DNA of 64,000 nt, taken from the NCBI RefSeq assembly GCF_004343775.1, contig NZ_PTXL01000002.1, positions 868,001-932,000 of the forward strand, read 5' to 3'. Of the stretch, positions 1 to 9,661 are shown in pieces; positions within the stretch are counted from its first letter, which is position 1, and each line of letters opens with the position of its first letter. This stretch comes from Burkholderia sp. SRS-46 (lineage in GTDB: Bacteria > Pseudomonadota > Gammaproteobacteria > Burkholderiales > Burkholderiaceae). The notes below the pieces were generated by a model. The model saw only the letters and a list, made by a program, of their open reading frames with translations. It searched no databases and had not been told where the DNA came from. The translations under genes were made by a program, and so were the position numbers.

Positions 1-1458
<1,458 letters not shown>

Positions 1459-1465
1459 AATATTC

Positions 1466-2566
1466 ATGACCTCCCCACCTCGCAAGGATCAACTCGGGCT
1501 GCGCCGGCCGACGATTCCGGTCGCCTATCCGCGCCTGCTGCTGCAGGTGCTCGGCGCGCGCGGCGTCGACCTCGCGGCGGTGCGCGCGGGCACCGGCCTG
1601 CGCGATGCGGTGCTGGCCGAGCCGGACGCGCGCGTCGCGCCGTCGCAATGGGGGCGGCTCGTGCTCAATGCGATCGAGATCGGCGGCGACGAAGGCATCG
1701 GCCTGGCGTTCGGGCTCCAGCTCAAGGCGACCGTGCACGGCTTTCTCGGCTACGCGACGCTGACCGCGCGGGACATCCGCGAATCGCTGCAGGTGACGAT
1801 CCGCTACTTCCGGATGCGCAACCGCCAATATCGCTTGGCCTATGCCGAGGACGCACACGGCGCGACGCTCGAACTGCACGGCGTGCAGGCGAGCCCCGTG
1901 CTGCAGCATCACGTGATGTTCGAGTTCGTGCTGACCGGGCTCGCGCAGAACATCGCGCAATGGTCGGGGCGCGCCGCGCCGGACATCGCGCTGCAGTTCG
2001 CATGGCCCGAACCCGCCTATTTCGCTCGCTACCGCGCGCAGCTGCCGCCCGTGCGCTTCGGCTGCGCGGCCAACGCACTGTGGATCGCGGGCGACGTGCT
2101 CGACTGGCCGCTGCCGCTCGCGGACGACGTCGCGCACCGGCAGGCGCTCGTGCAGGTCGAGCGCGAATATGCGCAGGTCAGGCAGGAGGAAGGCGATCTG
2201 GTGGAACGGGTGCGGGCGGAACTCGCGCGCGCGGCAGGGGGATATCCGGGGCCGGAAACGCTCGCGCAGCACCTGCTCGTGTCGACGCGCACGCTGAGGC
2301 GGCGGCTCGAGGAAGCCGGCGCCAGCTACCGGCAGCTGCTGGACGAAGCGCGTTGCCGGGATGCGAAGCAGCTGCTCGCGGCGTCGGATCTGGACCTGAA
2401 GACGATCGCCGAGCGCCTGCAGTTCACCGATCCCGCGAATTTCACGCGCGCGTTCCGGCGCTGGGCCGGACAGACGCCGAGCGCGTACCGCGATGCAGCC
2501 GCCGCGCTGCCGGGCTCGGCAAGCGCCGGCCCGACCTGCCGCGTCACGGCTTCCTGGTCAGGCTGA
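1466..2566 (+). CDS. AraC-family transcriptional regulator
   Basis: A 366-residue DNA-binding regulator. The N-terminal ~220 residues resemble the AraC-type ligand-binding region found in OruR/ArgR-like members (conserved GFLGYATLTARDIRESL and HHVMFEFVLTGL segments). The C-terminal ~100 residues carry two helix-turn-helix motifs (ETLAQHLLVSTRTLRRRLEE and LKTIAERLQFTDPANFTRAF) ending in the usual PSAYR. The ATG at 1466 is chosen because the upstream in-frame ATG at 1439 overlaps a good -10 box. Divergent from fadH, which it probably regulates. Its last 23 bases overlap the 3' end of the convergent MarR gene. Ligand unknown. Confidence 0.88.
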   Translation: MTSPPRKDQLGLRRPTIPVAYPRLLLQVLGARGVDLAAVRAGTGLRDAVLAEPDARVAPSQWGRLVLNAIEIGGDEGIGLAFGLQLKATVHGFLGYATLTARDIRESLQVTIRYFRMRNRQYRLAYAEDAHGATLELHGVQASPVLQHHVMFEFVLTGLAQNIAQWSGRAAPDIALQFAWPEPAYFARYRAQLPPVRFGCAANALWIAGDVLDWPLPLADDVAHRQALVQVEREYAQVRQEEGDLVERVRAELARAAGGYPGPETLAQHLLVSTRTLRRRLEEAGASYRQLLDEARCRDAKQLLAASDLDLKTIAERLQFTDPANFTRAFRRWAGQTPSAYRDAAAALPGSASAGPTCRVTASWSG

Positions 2567-2972
2567 ACAGCTCGGCGCGCAGCGCCTTCGCGCGGCCCTC
2601 GCCGAAGTGCGCCTCGAACTCGTCCTGCGCGGCCTGCCACGCGTGCTTCGCATGACCGAGCGTGCGCACGCCCTGCTGCGTCAGGTGCAGCACATGCGCA
2701 CGCGCGTCCTGCTCGGATACGCCCGTCGCGACGAGCCCGTCGCGCTGCAGCGGCTTCAGCGCGCGCAGCAGCGTCGTGCGGTCCATCACCAGCAGGTCGG
2801 CAAGCTCGCTCATCAGCACGTCGGGCCGGCGCGACAGGATTGCCAGGATCGAGAACTGCGCCGACGTCAGGCCGACCGAACCCAGGTGTCGCTCGTAGAT
2901 TTGCGTGACGAATCGCGTCGCCTGACGCAGCGCGAGGCAGTTGCACACACCAGCAATATGAATGTCGTCCAT
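2544..2972 (-). CDS. MarR-family regulator (copy 1)
   Basis: A 142-residue winged-helix repressor of the MarR class. Visible are the dimer helix (QIYERHLGSVGLTSAQFSIL), the recognition helix (TTLLRALKPLQRDGLV) and the wing (ARAHVLHLTQQG). It is a clear paralogue of the MarR protein at 4136-4567 (shared YERxL, SILAxL and LLRALKPL blocks). The ATG at 2972 is preferred over a TTG at 2981. No ribosome-binding site is visible, and TTGACT-N17-TAGATT (3008 to 2980 on this strand) would start transcription at about the ATG, so the mRNA may be leaderless. The palindrome at 2985-3000 lies inside that promoter, which suggests autoregulation. Divergent from the LysR gene. Confidence 0.85.
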   Translation of the reverse strand: MDDIHIAGVCNCLALRQATRFVTQIYERHLGSVGLTSAQFSILAILSRRPDVLMSELADLLVMDRTTLLRALKPLQRDGLVATGVSEQDARAHVLHLTQQGVRTLGHAKHAWQAAQDEFEAHFGEGRAKALRAELFSLTRKP

Positions 2973-2984
2973 GCCTGGCAATCT

Positions 2985-3000
2985 ATATGTGCATATGCAT
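2985..3000. promoter_or_regulatory. Palindromic operator candidate A (MarR/LysR divergent promoter)
   Basis: ATATGTGCATAT (2985-2996) is a palindrome with a two-base centre, and TGCATATGCA (2990-2999) is a perfect 10-bp palindrome overlapping it. The 12-mer GTGCATATGCAT recurs with small changes at 4130 and 4611. The site lies between the -35 and -10 of the MarR gene and at the -35 position for a TATACT box (3011-3016) facing the LysR gene. Confidence 0.5.
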
Positions 3001-3117
3001 CAAGTCAACGTATACTCCGCCGTATCGGCCGGCGGCGGCGAGCCGGGGCCGCCCCGGGGCCGCAAGCATCCGGGGCTGGATCACCGCGCCCCCGCGCTCG
3101 ACCCCGAGGACATGCAC

Positions 3118-4038
3118 ATGGACTACTTCGACAAGCTGCGGATTTTCCGGACGGTGGTGGAACAACGCAGCTTCACCCGCGCCGCCGACATCCACGGTCT
3201 CGCCCGTCCCGTCGTGTCGCGCGCGGTCGCCGAGCTGGAAGCACGCTTCGGCAGCCGCCTGCTGCACCGGACCACACGGCAGGTGTCGCTGACCGAGACG
3301 GCCGAGCGCATCTACGAACGCTGCGCGGCCGTGCTCGACGAACTCGACGCGCTCGAAGCGGAAGCCGTCACGCACACGCGCGAGCCGGACGGCCTGCTGC
3401 GGCTCGTCGCGCACACGACCGCCACGCTGAACCGCCTCGTGCCGCTGATCGCCGGCTTCAAGGCCGCGTATCCGAAAGTGCGCCTCGACGTCACGCTGAC
3501 CGAGCGCCCGGTCGACCTGGTCGGCGAAGGCTACGACATCGGCATCGTCGTGCCCTACATGCTGACGAGCGAGACCACCGTCATACGGCTGATCGAGCGG
3601 ATTCCGGTGGTGATCGTCGCGACGCCGGAATACCTGGCCACCCACCCGCGCCCGGCCGCGCCGGCCGACCTGGCCGACCACCTGTTCGTGTCGATGTCGC
3701 CGGCGCTGCGGCGCCCGGCGCTGGAGTTCCGCGTCGACGGCGACACGCTGAGCGTGCCGTACCGGTTCGACGTGTCGTCCAACAGCCCCGTGTTCAACCG
3801 CGAAATGGTGCTGCGCCACTTCGGCATCGGCGTGGTGCCGCGCGGGATCGTCGAGAATGAACTGGCGTCGGGCGCGCTCGTCCAGTTGCTCGCGGATGCC
3901 GACCTCGTCAACGCGTTCGTCGACATCAAGCTCGCCTATGCGAACCGCGCGTTGTTGCCGGCCAAGGTCAGGGCGTTCATCGACTACGCGGCGGCTTACG
4001 GCGACGCGGCGGAACCTGCCATGCAAACGGCCGGCTGA
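3118..4038 (+). CDS. LysR-family transcriptional regulator
   Basis: A 306-residue LTTR. The N-terminal winged helix-turn-helix is clear (LRIFRTVVEQRSFTRAAD, then SRAVAELEARFGSRLLHRTT), followed by the linker helix and an effector-binding domain of the periplasmic-binding-protein fold (LVAHTTATLNRLVPLIAGF onward, PEYLATHPRP near residue 175). The ATG at 3118 is chosen because GAGGA at 3106-3110 sits seven bases upstream; the ATG at 3112 is too close to it. It lies between two MarR paralogues and upstream of a multidrug efflux operon, so it may add a second input to that operon. Effector unknown. Confidence 0.88.
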   Translation: MDYFDKLRIFRTVVEQRSFTRAADIHGLARPVVSRAVAELEARFGSRLLHRTTRQVSLTETAERIYERCAAVLDELDALEAEAVTHTREPDGLLRLVAHTTATLNRLVPLIAGFKAAYPKVRLDVTLTERPVDLVGEGYDIGIVVPYMLTSETTVIRLIERIPVVIVATPEYLATHPRPAAPADLADHLFVSMSPALRRPALEFRVDGDTLSVPYRFDVSSNSPVFNREMVLRHFGIGVVPRGIVENELASGALVQLLADADLVNAFVDIKLAYANRALLPAKVRAFIDYAAAYGDAAEPAMQTAG

Positions 4039-4126
4039 CGGCCCGTCACCCGCCGGCCGATTGGTACGCCCGGCGCACCAATCTGATCGCGCCCCGCGTA
4101 TCGCTTCGCGCCGCCGCCCTGACTAA

Positions 4127-4141
4127 CATGTGCACATGCAC
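4127..4141. promoter_or_regulatory. Palindromic operator candidate B (second MarR promoter)
   Basis: CATGTGCACATG (4127-4138) is a perfect 12-bp palindrome, and GTGCACATGCAC (4130-4141) matches the 12-mer of site A at 10 of 12 positions. It covers the start codon of the downstream MarR gene and follows a TAACAT -10-like hexamer at 4124, so bound repressor would block both transcription and the start region. Confidence 0.5.
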
Positions 4142-4567
4142 AAGTACACGCTTACCGATGACGACTGTTTCGCGGTCCGGCAGGCCGCCCGCCGGATCTC
4201 GCAATTCTACGAGCGTTACCTGTCGCACGCGGGCGTCACCGCATCGCAATACAGCATTCTCGCGCTGCTGCGCGAACGCCCGGACCAGACGATGGCGGCG
4301 CTATCCGCCGTGCTGGTGATCGAGCGCACCGCGCTGCTGCGCGCGCTCAAGCCGCTCGTCGGCGCGACGCTCGTCGCGGGCCGCCACGAAGGCGAGCGCA
4401 GGCGGCTGACGTTCGCGCTGACCGGTGCGGGCGAAGCGAAGATCGCGCAGGCGCACACGTACTGGCTCGAAGCGCAGGAGGCGTTCGAACGGCGCTTCGG
4501 GCCCGTGCAGGCGGCCCTGCTCAGAGATGAACTGTTCCGGATCACGCACAACATCCCGGAACGTTGA
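4136..4567 (+). CDS. MarR-family regulator (copy 2), efflux-operon repressor
   Basis: A 143-residue MarR-type winged-helix protein, paralogous to the product of 2544-2972. Helix RISQFYERYLSHAGVTASQY, recognition region IERTALLRALKPLVGATLV and wing ERRRLTFALTGAG are present. Two starts are possible: GTG at 4130 or ATG at 4136. A TAACAT -10-like box ends at 4129, so transcription would begin near 4136, and no Shine-Dalgarno sequence precedes either codon. The ATG start with a leaderless mRNA is therefore preferred. It ends 65 bases before the membrane-fusion gene and is the likely repressor of emrAB-oprM-like efflux, in the manner of E. coli EmrR. Confidence 0.85.
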   Translation: MHKYTLTDDDCFAVRQAARRISQFYERYLSHAGVTASQYSILALLRERPDQTMAALSAVLVIERTALLRALKPLVGATLVAGRHEGERRRLTFALTGAGEAKIAQAHTYWLEAQEAFERRFGPVQAALLRDELFRITHNIPER

Positions 4568-4610
4568 CCCACTCCCCCCGATCGGCACGCCACGTCGGTT
4601 ATTTCAAAAA

Positions 4611-4622
4611 GTGCATATACAT
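4611..4622. promoter_or_regulatory. Operator candidate C (efflux operon promoter)
   Basis: GTGCATATACAT differs from the site A 12-mer at a single position. It overlaps a TATACA -10-like hexamer (4616-4621) and lies 11 bases before the ATG of the membrane-fusion gene, between MarR copy 2 and the pump genes. Either MarR protein could bind here. Confidence 0.5.
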
Positions 4623-4632
4623 AGGTGAATCG

Positions 4633-5724
4633 ATGGATACGACTCAAGCTCCTGTTACCCGCGAGGCGACACCGGCCGAAACCGTCGCGCAGCAGCGCCG
4701 TCGCGTGCCGTGGATGAAGGTCGCGGTGCTGGCCGTGATCGCCGTCGTCGCGGCGGCGTTGCTCTACTGGTATTTCGTGCTGCGCTTCGAGCAGAGCACC
4801 AACGATGCGTACGTCGGCGGCAACGTCACGGTGCTCGCGCCGAAGGTCAACGGCTTCGTCGACCAGATCCTCGTGACCGACAACCAGCGCGTGAAAGCCG
4901 GCGACGTGCTGGTGCGGCTCGATGCGCGCGATTACGACGCGAAGCTCGCGCAGGCGACGGCCGACGTCGACAGTGCACGCGCCGCGGTGACCGAGCTCGA
5001 AGCGAAGCAGCAACTGCAGTACGCGGTCATCGGCCAGCACACGGCGGAAAAAAGCGCGTCGGCGGCCGAGCTGACCCGCGCCGCGTCCGACAAGTCGCGC
5101 TACCGCGAGCTCGTGAAATCCGACGCGGTGTCGAACCAGATCGTCGAACGCGCGGATGCCGACTACTCGAAGGCGAGCGCCGCGGTCGATCGCAGCGACG
5201 CCGCGCTGCTCGCCGCGAAACGGCAGCTCGACGTACTCGGCGCGCAACTCGCCGACGCCGGCGCGCGCGTCAACACCGCGCTCGCCGCGCAACGGGTCGC
5301 GGCGCTGAACGTCGAATACACGACGATCCGCTCGCCGGTCGACGGCTACGTCGGCAACCGCACCGGCCGGGTCGGGATGCTCGCGAGCGTCGGCGTGCCG
5401 CTGCTCACGATCGTCCCCGCGTCGGGCCTGTGGATCGACGCGAACTTCAAGGAAGACCAGCTGAAGCGGATACGCGCGGGCGACCGCGTCGACGTGTCGC
5501 TCGACGCGTCGAGCGTGCGCCTGCACGGCCGCGTCGACAGCCTCGCGCCCGCGACCGGCGCGACCTTCAGCGTGCTGCCGCCGGAGAACGCCACCGGCAA
5601 CTTCACGAAGATCGTGCAGCGCGTGCCGGTGCGCGTGCATCTCGACCCGCCGCAGGGCGGCGAGAACGTGCTGCGCCCCGGCCTGTCCGCGGTCGTGACC
5701 GTGCACACGGACCACGCGAACTGA
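4633..5724 (+). CDS. emrA: EmrA/HlyD-family membrane-fusion protein
   Basis: Periplasmic adaptor of a tripartite drug efflux pump, 363 residues. One N-terminal membrane anchor (WMKVAVLAVIAVVAAALLYW, about residues 28-50) is followed by STNDAYVGGNVTVLAPKVNG, the usual EmrA biotinyl-lipoyl start. Then come a long coiled-coil hairpin (about 100-210) and the second lipoyl half with the conserved IRSPVDGYVGNRTGRVG and NFKEDQLKRIRAGD motifs. The ATG at 4633 is preceded by AGGTGA at 4624-4629. It is the first gene of a three-gene operon (19 bp, then 10 bp gaps) with an MFS pump and an outer-membrane channel. Substrates cannot be read from sequence. Confidence 0.92.
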   Translation: MDTTQAPVTREATPAETVAQQRRRVPWMKVAVLAVIAVVAAALLYWYFVLRFEQSTNDAYVGGNVTVLAPKVNGFVDQILVTDNQRVKAGDVLVRLDARDYDAKLAQATADVDSARAAVTELEAKQQLQYAVIGQHTAEKSASAAELTRAASDKSRYRELVKSDAVSNQIVERADADYSKASAAVDRSDAALLAAKRQLDVLGAQLADAGARVNTALAAQRVAALNVEYTTIRSPVDGYVGNRTGRVGMLASVGVPLLTIVPASGLWIDANFKEDQLKRIRAGDRVDVSLDASSVRLHGRVDSLAPATGATFSVLPPENATGNFTKIVQRVPVRVHLDPPQGGENVLRPGLSAVVTVHTDHAN

Positions 5725-5743
5725 GCCGGAGACGGAGCGAATC

Positions 5744-7315
5744 ATGACCACCGGATTTATCGGCAACCCCGCATCGCAACCGATGAAGCAGCGCGTGATC
5801 GCATTCGCGCTGATGTGCGTCGGCTTCTTCATGGCGACGCTCGACATCCAGATCGTCGCATCGTCGCTGCGCGACATCGGCGGCGGCCTGTCCGCGAGCC
5901 AGGACGAACTGTCGTGGGTGCAGACGGCCTACCTGATCGCCGAGATCCTCGTGATCCCGATGTCGGGCTGGCTGTCGAAGGTGCTGTCGACACGCTGGCT
6001 GTTCGTTGCGTCGGCGGTCGGCTTCACGATCGCCAGCATGCTGTGCGGCCTCGCCTGGGACATCAACTCGATGATCCTGTTTCGCGGGATGCAGGGCGCG
6101 CTCGGCGCGGCGATGATCCCCACCGTGTTCACGACCGCGTTCGTGCTGTTTCCCGGCAAGCAGCGGCTCATCGCGTCGACCACGATCGGCGCGCTCGCGT
6201 CGCTCGGGCCGGCGGTCGGCCCCGTGATCGGCGGCTGGATCACCGACCAATGGTCGTGGCACTGGCTGTTCTACCTGAACCTCGTGCCCGGCATCGCCGT
6301 CGCCGCGCTGGTGCCGCGCTACGTGCACATCGACAAGCCCGACCTGAGCCTGCTCAAGCGCGGCGACTACCTCGGCATCGCGCTGATGTCCGGCTTCCTC
6401 GGCTGCCTCGAATACGTGCTCGAGGAAGGCCCGCGCAGGAACTGGTTCGGCGATCACGCGATCGTGCTGTGCACGTGGATCTCCGCGATCTGCGGCTTCC
6501 TGTTCGTCGTCCATGCGCTGACCGCGAAGGATCCGATCGTCGACCTGCGCGCGCTCGCCGTGCGCAACTTCGGAATCGGCTGCCTGCTGTCGTTCGTGAC
6601 CGGGATCGGCATCTTCGTGGCGGTGTTCCTGACGCCGCTGTTTCTCGCGCAGGTGCGCGGCTTCAACTCGCTGCAGATCGGCATCGCGCTGCTGGCGGTC
6701 GGCATGTTCCAGCTGTTCTCGCTCGGCGCCTATGTGTTCGCGTCGCGGTTCTTCGGCATGCGGACGTTGCTGGTGTTCGGGCTGGTCTGCTTCGGCCTCG
6801 GCATCTACCTGTACACGCCGATCACGCACGACTGGGGCTGGCGCGAACTGCTGCTGCCGCAGGCGCTGCGCGGCATCGGCCAGCAGTTCAGCATCCCGCC
6901 GATCGTGACGATGGCGCTCGGCTCGCTGCCGCAGTCGCGCCTGAAATCCGCGAGCGGCCTGTTCAACCTGATGCGCAATCTCGGTGGCGCGATCGGCATC
7001 GCGGTGAGCGCGACGATGCTCAACGACCGGCTGAACTTCCATTACCTGCGCCTGAACGAGCACGTGAGCGCGGGCCAGCCGCAGATCGCGGCGCTGCTCG
7101 ACCAGCAGGCCGCGCACTGGACGGCGATGGCCGGCAACACGCTGAACGCCGCGCAGGCGAGCCTCGCGACCTTGCACCGGCTCATCTATCGCGAAGCGCT
7201 GACGCTCACCTACGCGGATGCGTTCTACGCGCTCGCGCTGTGTGTCCTCGTCGCGCTGATCGCGGTGCTGTTTTCCAAACCCATTTCGTTGACCGCGCCG
7301 CCGGAAGCGCACTGA
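5744..7315 (+). CDS. emrB: EmrB/QacA-type MFS drug:H+ antiporter (DHA2, 14 TM)
   Basis: Inner-membrane pump of the operon, 523 residues, the usual length for the 14-helix DHA2 family. The first helix carries FFMATLDIQIVASSLRDIGG, the family's TM1 motif with the LD-xx-IV core. Other marks are WVQTAYLIAEILVIPMSGWL, motif A-like spacing, and motif C in helix 5 (GPAVGPVIGGWITDQWSWHW). The ATG at 5744 has GGAG nearby upstream. With the EmrA-like and OprM-like neighbours it should expel drugs straight across both membranes. Confidence 0.92.
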   Translation: MTTGFIGNPASQPMKQRVIAFALMCVGFFMATLDIQIVASSLRDIGGGLSASQDELSWVQTAYLIAEILVIPMSGWLSKVLSTRWLFVASAVGFTIASMLCGLAWDINSMILFRGMQGALGAAMIPTVFTTAFVLFPGKQRLIASTTIGALASLGPAVGPVIGGWITDQWSWHWLFYLNLVPGIAVAALVPRYVHIDKPDLSLLKRGDYLGIALMSGFLGCLEYVLEEGPRRNWFGDHAIVLCTWISAICGFLFVVHALTAKDPIVDLRALAVRNFGIGCLLSFVTGIGIFVAVFLTPLFLAQVRGFNSLQIGIALLAVGMFQLFSLGAYVFASRFFGMRTLLVFGLVCFGLGIYLYTPITHDWGWRELLLPQALRGIGQQFSIPPIVTMALGSLPQSRLKSASGLFNLMRNLGGAIGIAVSATMLNDRLNFHYLRLNEHVSAGQPQIAALLDQQAAHWTAMAGNTLNAAQASLATLHRLIYREALTLTYADAFYALALCVLVALIAVLFSKPISLTAPPEAH

Positions 7316-7325
7316 GGTAATCATC

Positions 7326-8762
7326 ATGAAGAAGCTTCTCGTCGCCCTCGCCGTCAGCGTGTTCGCCGCGGGCTGCGCGGTGCAGCCCGCGCAGCATCCC
7401 GCGCTGCAGGAATCGGTCGAATCGCTCGCGCCGCACGCGTGGGACACGGACGTGCCGCGCGCGGACGTCGACGCCGCCGCGTGGTGGGCGCAGTTCCGCG
7501 ATCCCGCGCTCGACCGGCTGATCGCCACCGTGCTCGACGGCAACCTCGACCTGCAGGCCGCCGCCGAACGCGTGAAGCAGGCGCAGGCGCTGACCGTGCA
7601 GAAACGCGCGGTGCTGCTGCCCGAACTCGACGCGACCGCGCGTGCGTCCGCCGCGCGCCAGAACACGCCGCCGCCGCTCGGCTATGTGAAACAGGCCGGC
7701 GCGGGGCTCGCGCTGAGCTGGTCACCCGACGTGTTCGGCGGCGAACGGCTCGACCTGCTCGCGGCGCAGGCCGAGCTCGTCGGGCAGAAGCGCGCGGAAG
7801 ACGCGATGCGGCTCGCGCTGGCCGCCGACGCGGCCGCCGCGTATGTCGATCTGCGCTGGGCGCAGCGGGAGCTGCGGATCTTGCAGGATAACGAAAAGAT
7901 CCGGCAGCGCGCGCTCGAGCTGACGCGCAAGCGGCAGGCATTCGGGCTGTCGACGGAACTCGACGTCACGCGCGCGCAGAACCAGCTCGATGCGCTCGAA
8001 GCGCGGATTCCGCCGACGCAGGCGCAGATCGCGCACCAGCTCAACCTGATCGCGGTGTATTCGGGACGCACGCCGGAATCGGTCGACCGTCTGCTGCTCG
8101 CGCAGGCCGGCGACATTCCCGCGCCGCCCAATGGCACGCCGCGCACGCTGCCGTCGCAGGCGCTGCTGCGCCGCCCGGACGTGCTGGCCGCGTATGCGCG
8201 CGTCGAGCAGCGCGCGGCGCAGGTCGGGGTCGCGAAGGCGGAGCGCTATCCGAAGTTCTCGCTGAACCTCACGGACGGCATCCTCGCCGCGTCCTACCTC
8301 GGCATGCCGACGCTCACCGACAACCTGTTCAGCGCCGCGCTGAGCGCGACGAGCCCGATCTTCAACGCCGGACGCATCACCGCCGACATCGCGCAGAGCG
8401 AAAGCCGGATGCGCGAATCGGAGCTCGGGCTGCGGCAGACGATGCTGCAGGCGCTGCGCGAAGTGGAGGACGCGCGCGCGAATCTCGTCAGCGCGACGGC
8501 GGCCACGCAACGCCTCGACAGCGCGCTCGCCGCGTCGGACAAGGCGCTCGGCCTCGCGAACACCCTCTACAAGGGCGGTGCGACGGATTTCCTCGACGTG
8601 CTGTCGGCGCAGGAGGTGTACCTGCGCGACTCGGATGCGCTCAACCAGGTGCGACGCGAGCATGCGTTGTCGGCGGTGGCGCTGTACCGGTCGCTGGGCG
8701 GCGGGTGGAGCCGGCATGATGCGGCCGATGGCGGCAATGCGGACGCGCTGGCAGCGAAGTGA
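7326..8762 (+). CDS. NodT/OprM-family outer-membrane efflux lipoprotein
   Basis: TolC-like exit duct of the efflux system, 478 residues. It starts MKKLLVALAVSVFAAGC, a lipoprotein signal with C17 as the lipidated residue. Two repeated OEP domains follow, including the typical LLRRPDVLAAYARVEQRAAQ segment near residue 280 and ALREVEDARANL near 380. The start lies ten bases after the pump gene stop, with GAGGTAA just upstream. It belongs to the NodT subfamily seen with EmrAB-type pumps in Burkholderia and Pseudomonas. Confidence 0.92.
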   Translation: MKKLLVALAVSVFAAGCAVQPAQHPALQESVESLAPHAWDTDVPRADVDAAAWWAQFRDPALDRLIATVLDGNLDLQAAAERVKQAQALTVQKRAVLLPELDATARASAARQNTPPPLGYVKQAGAGLALSWSPDVFGGERLDLLAAQAELVGQKRAEDAMRLALAADAAAAYVDLRWAQRELRILQDNEKIRQRALELTRKRQAFGLSTELDVTRAQNQLDALEARIPPTQAQIAHQLNLIAVYSGRTPESVDRLLLAQAGDIPAPPNGTPRTLPSQALLRRPDVLAAYARVEQRAAQVGVAKAERYPKFSLNLTDGILAASYLGMPTLTDNLFSAALSATSPIFNAGRITADIAQSESRMRESELGLRQTMLQALREVEDARANLVSATAATQRLDSALAASDKALGLANTLYKGGATDFLDVLSAQEVYLRDSDALNQVRREHALSAVALYRSLGGGWSRHDAADGGNADALAAK

Positions 8763-9661
8763 AGATGATGCGGATGGCGCGCGCACTCGAAAAATGCGCC
8801 GCCGTCGCGCGGATTCACGCCGGCGACGCGGCGACCACGATCGCCATCGTGATTGCGCGCATCGCGCCGTGCCTCCGCGCCGGCGGGTTCGGCCGGGTGC
8901 TGCCTACCCGAGGTCGACCGGCGGATCGTCGACGTCGCGCGCGTCCGGTTCCGGACGCGCGCGCCGCGACTTGCGCGCCGGCGCCGGCATGCCGGCGTGT
9001 TGCCTGGCCCCGTCGAGCGCCGCGCCGGCAGCCGCGCAGGCCGGCGGCGGCGCAACCGCGCTCGATGGGGACGGTATAAAAGACGCGCGCTGCGCCCGAG
9101 GAGACGAAGCGCGCGGTGAAGCCACCTGACGAATCCGAGGCGCTAACAACCATGTATACGCCGTCAGGCGGGACACGTGACCGGAAGTCCGTGCCGAGTG
9201 AGAACTGTTTGAGCTTTGAGCAGACGGGTGCCGCGCGGTGAACCCGGCATGCAGGCGCGCGGCGCGCACCGATCCACGCATGCGCGTCGACACGGTGTGC
9301 ACGATCCGGGCTCCCACGCAAACGTTCGTGGCGGCATCGAAACCGACGATGCGCGCGGGACGAACGACGGGCGGCAGTCGACAGGCCAGCGCCGAACCTC
9401 TGCAGGTCGGACTCGGGCGATGTTGCCGTGGAATACGGGCAGCCATGGATGGTCTCTCAAAAGCTTCCGATGATCGGGCCGATGCCGGTGCTTGCAACAC
9501 CGCGATCAGCCAATTCGTTTCCGGCCGCAAACTGTGATCACACCCCAGCCGCCGGCCGTCCGTACTTCTTCCTGATTCCTGATTCCTTTCTCATTCGAGC
9601 GTCGGGTTGACGGTGCGAAGCCCCAGGCCGGCGCTCCGCACGACACCCCGACGCCCGAACG
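8763..9661. other. 899-bp intergenic stretch without a convincing gene
   Basis: This lies between the efflux operon and the convergent symporter gene. Open frames on both strands are present, but they read as low-complexity Arg/Ala/Pro strings expected from GC-rich non-coding DNA, and none has a ribosome-binding site with a recognisable domain. Composition becomes less GC-rich after about 9120. A short tandem repeat (CTGATTC twice, near 9572-9585) is present. I see no hairpin followed by a T-run. It could hold degraded genes or an unrecognised RNA. Confidence 0.5.

Noticed and set aside
8815..9530. Overlapping minus-strand open frames in the 0.9-kb gap
   Set aside because: Low-complexity Arg/Ala/Pro/Ser content, no ribosome-binding site, no domain; expected by chance at this GC content.
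9571..9590. CTGATTC tandem repeat as a functional repeat
   Set aside because: Only two full copies; too short to call a repeat element.
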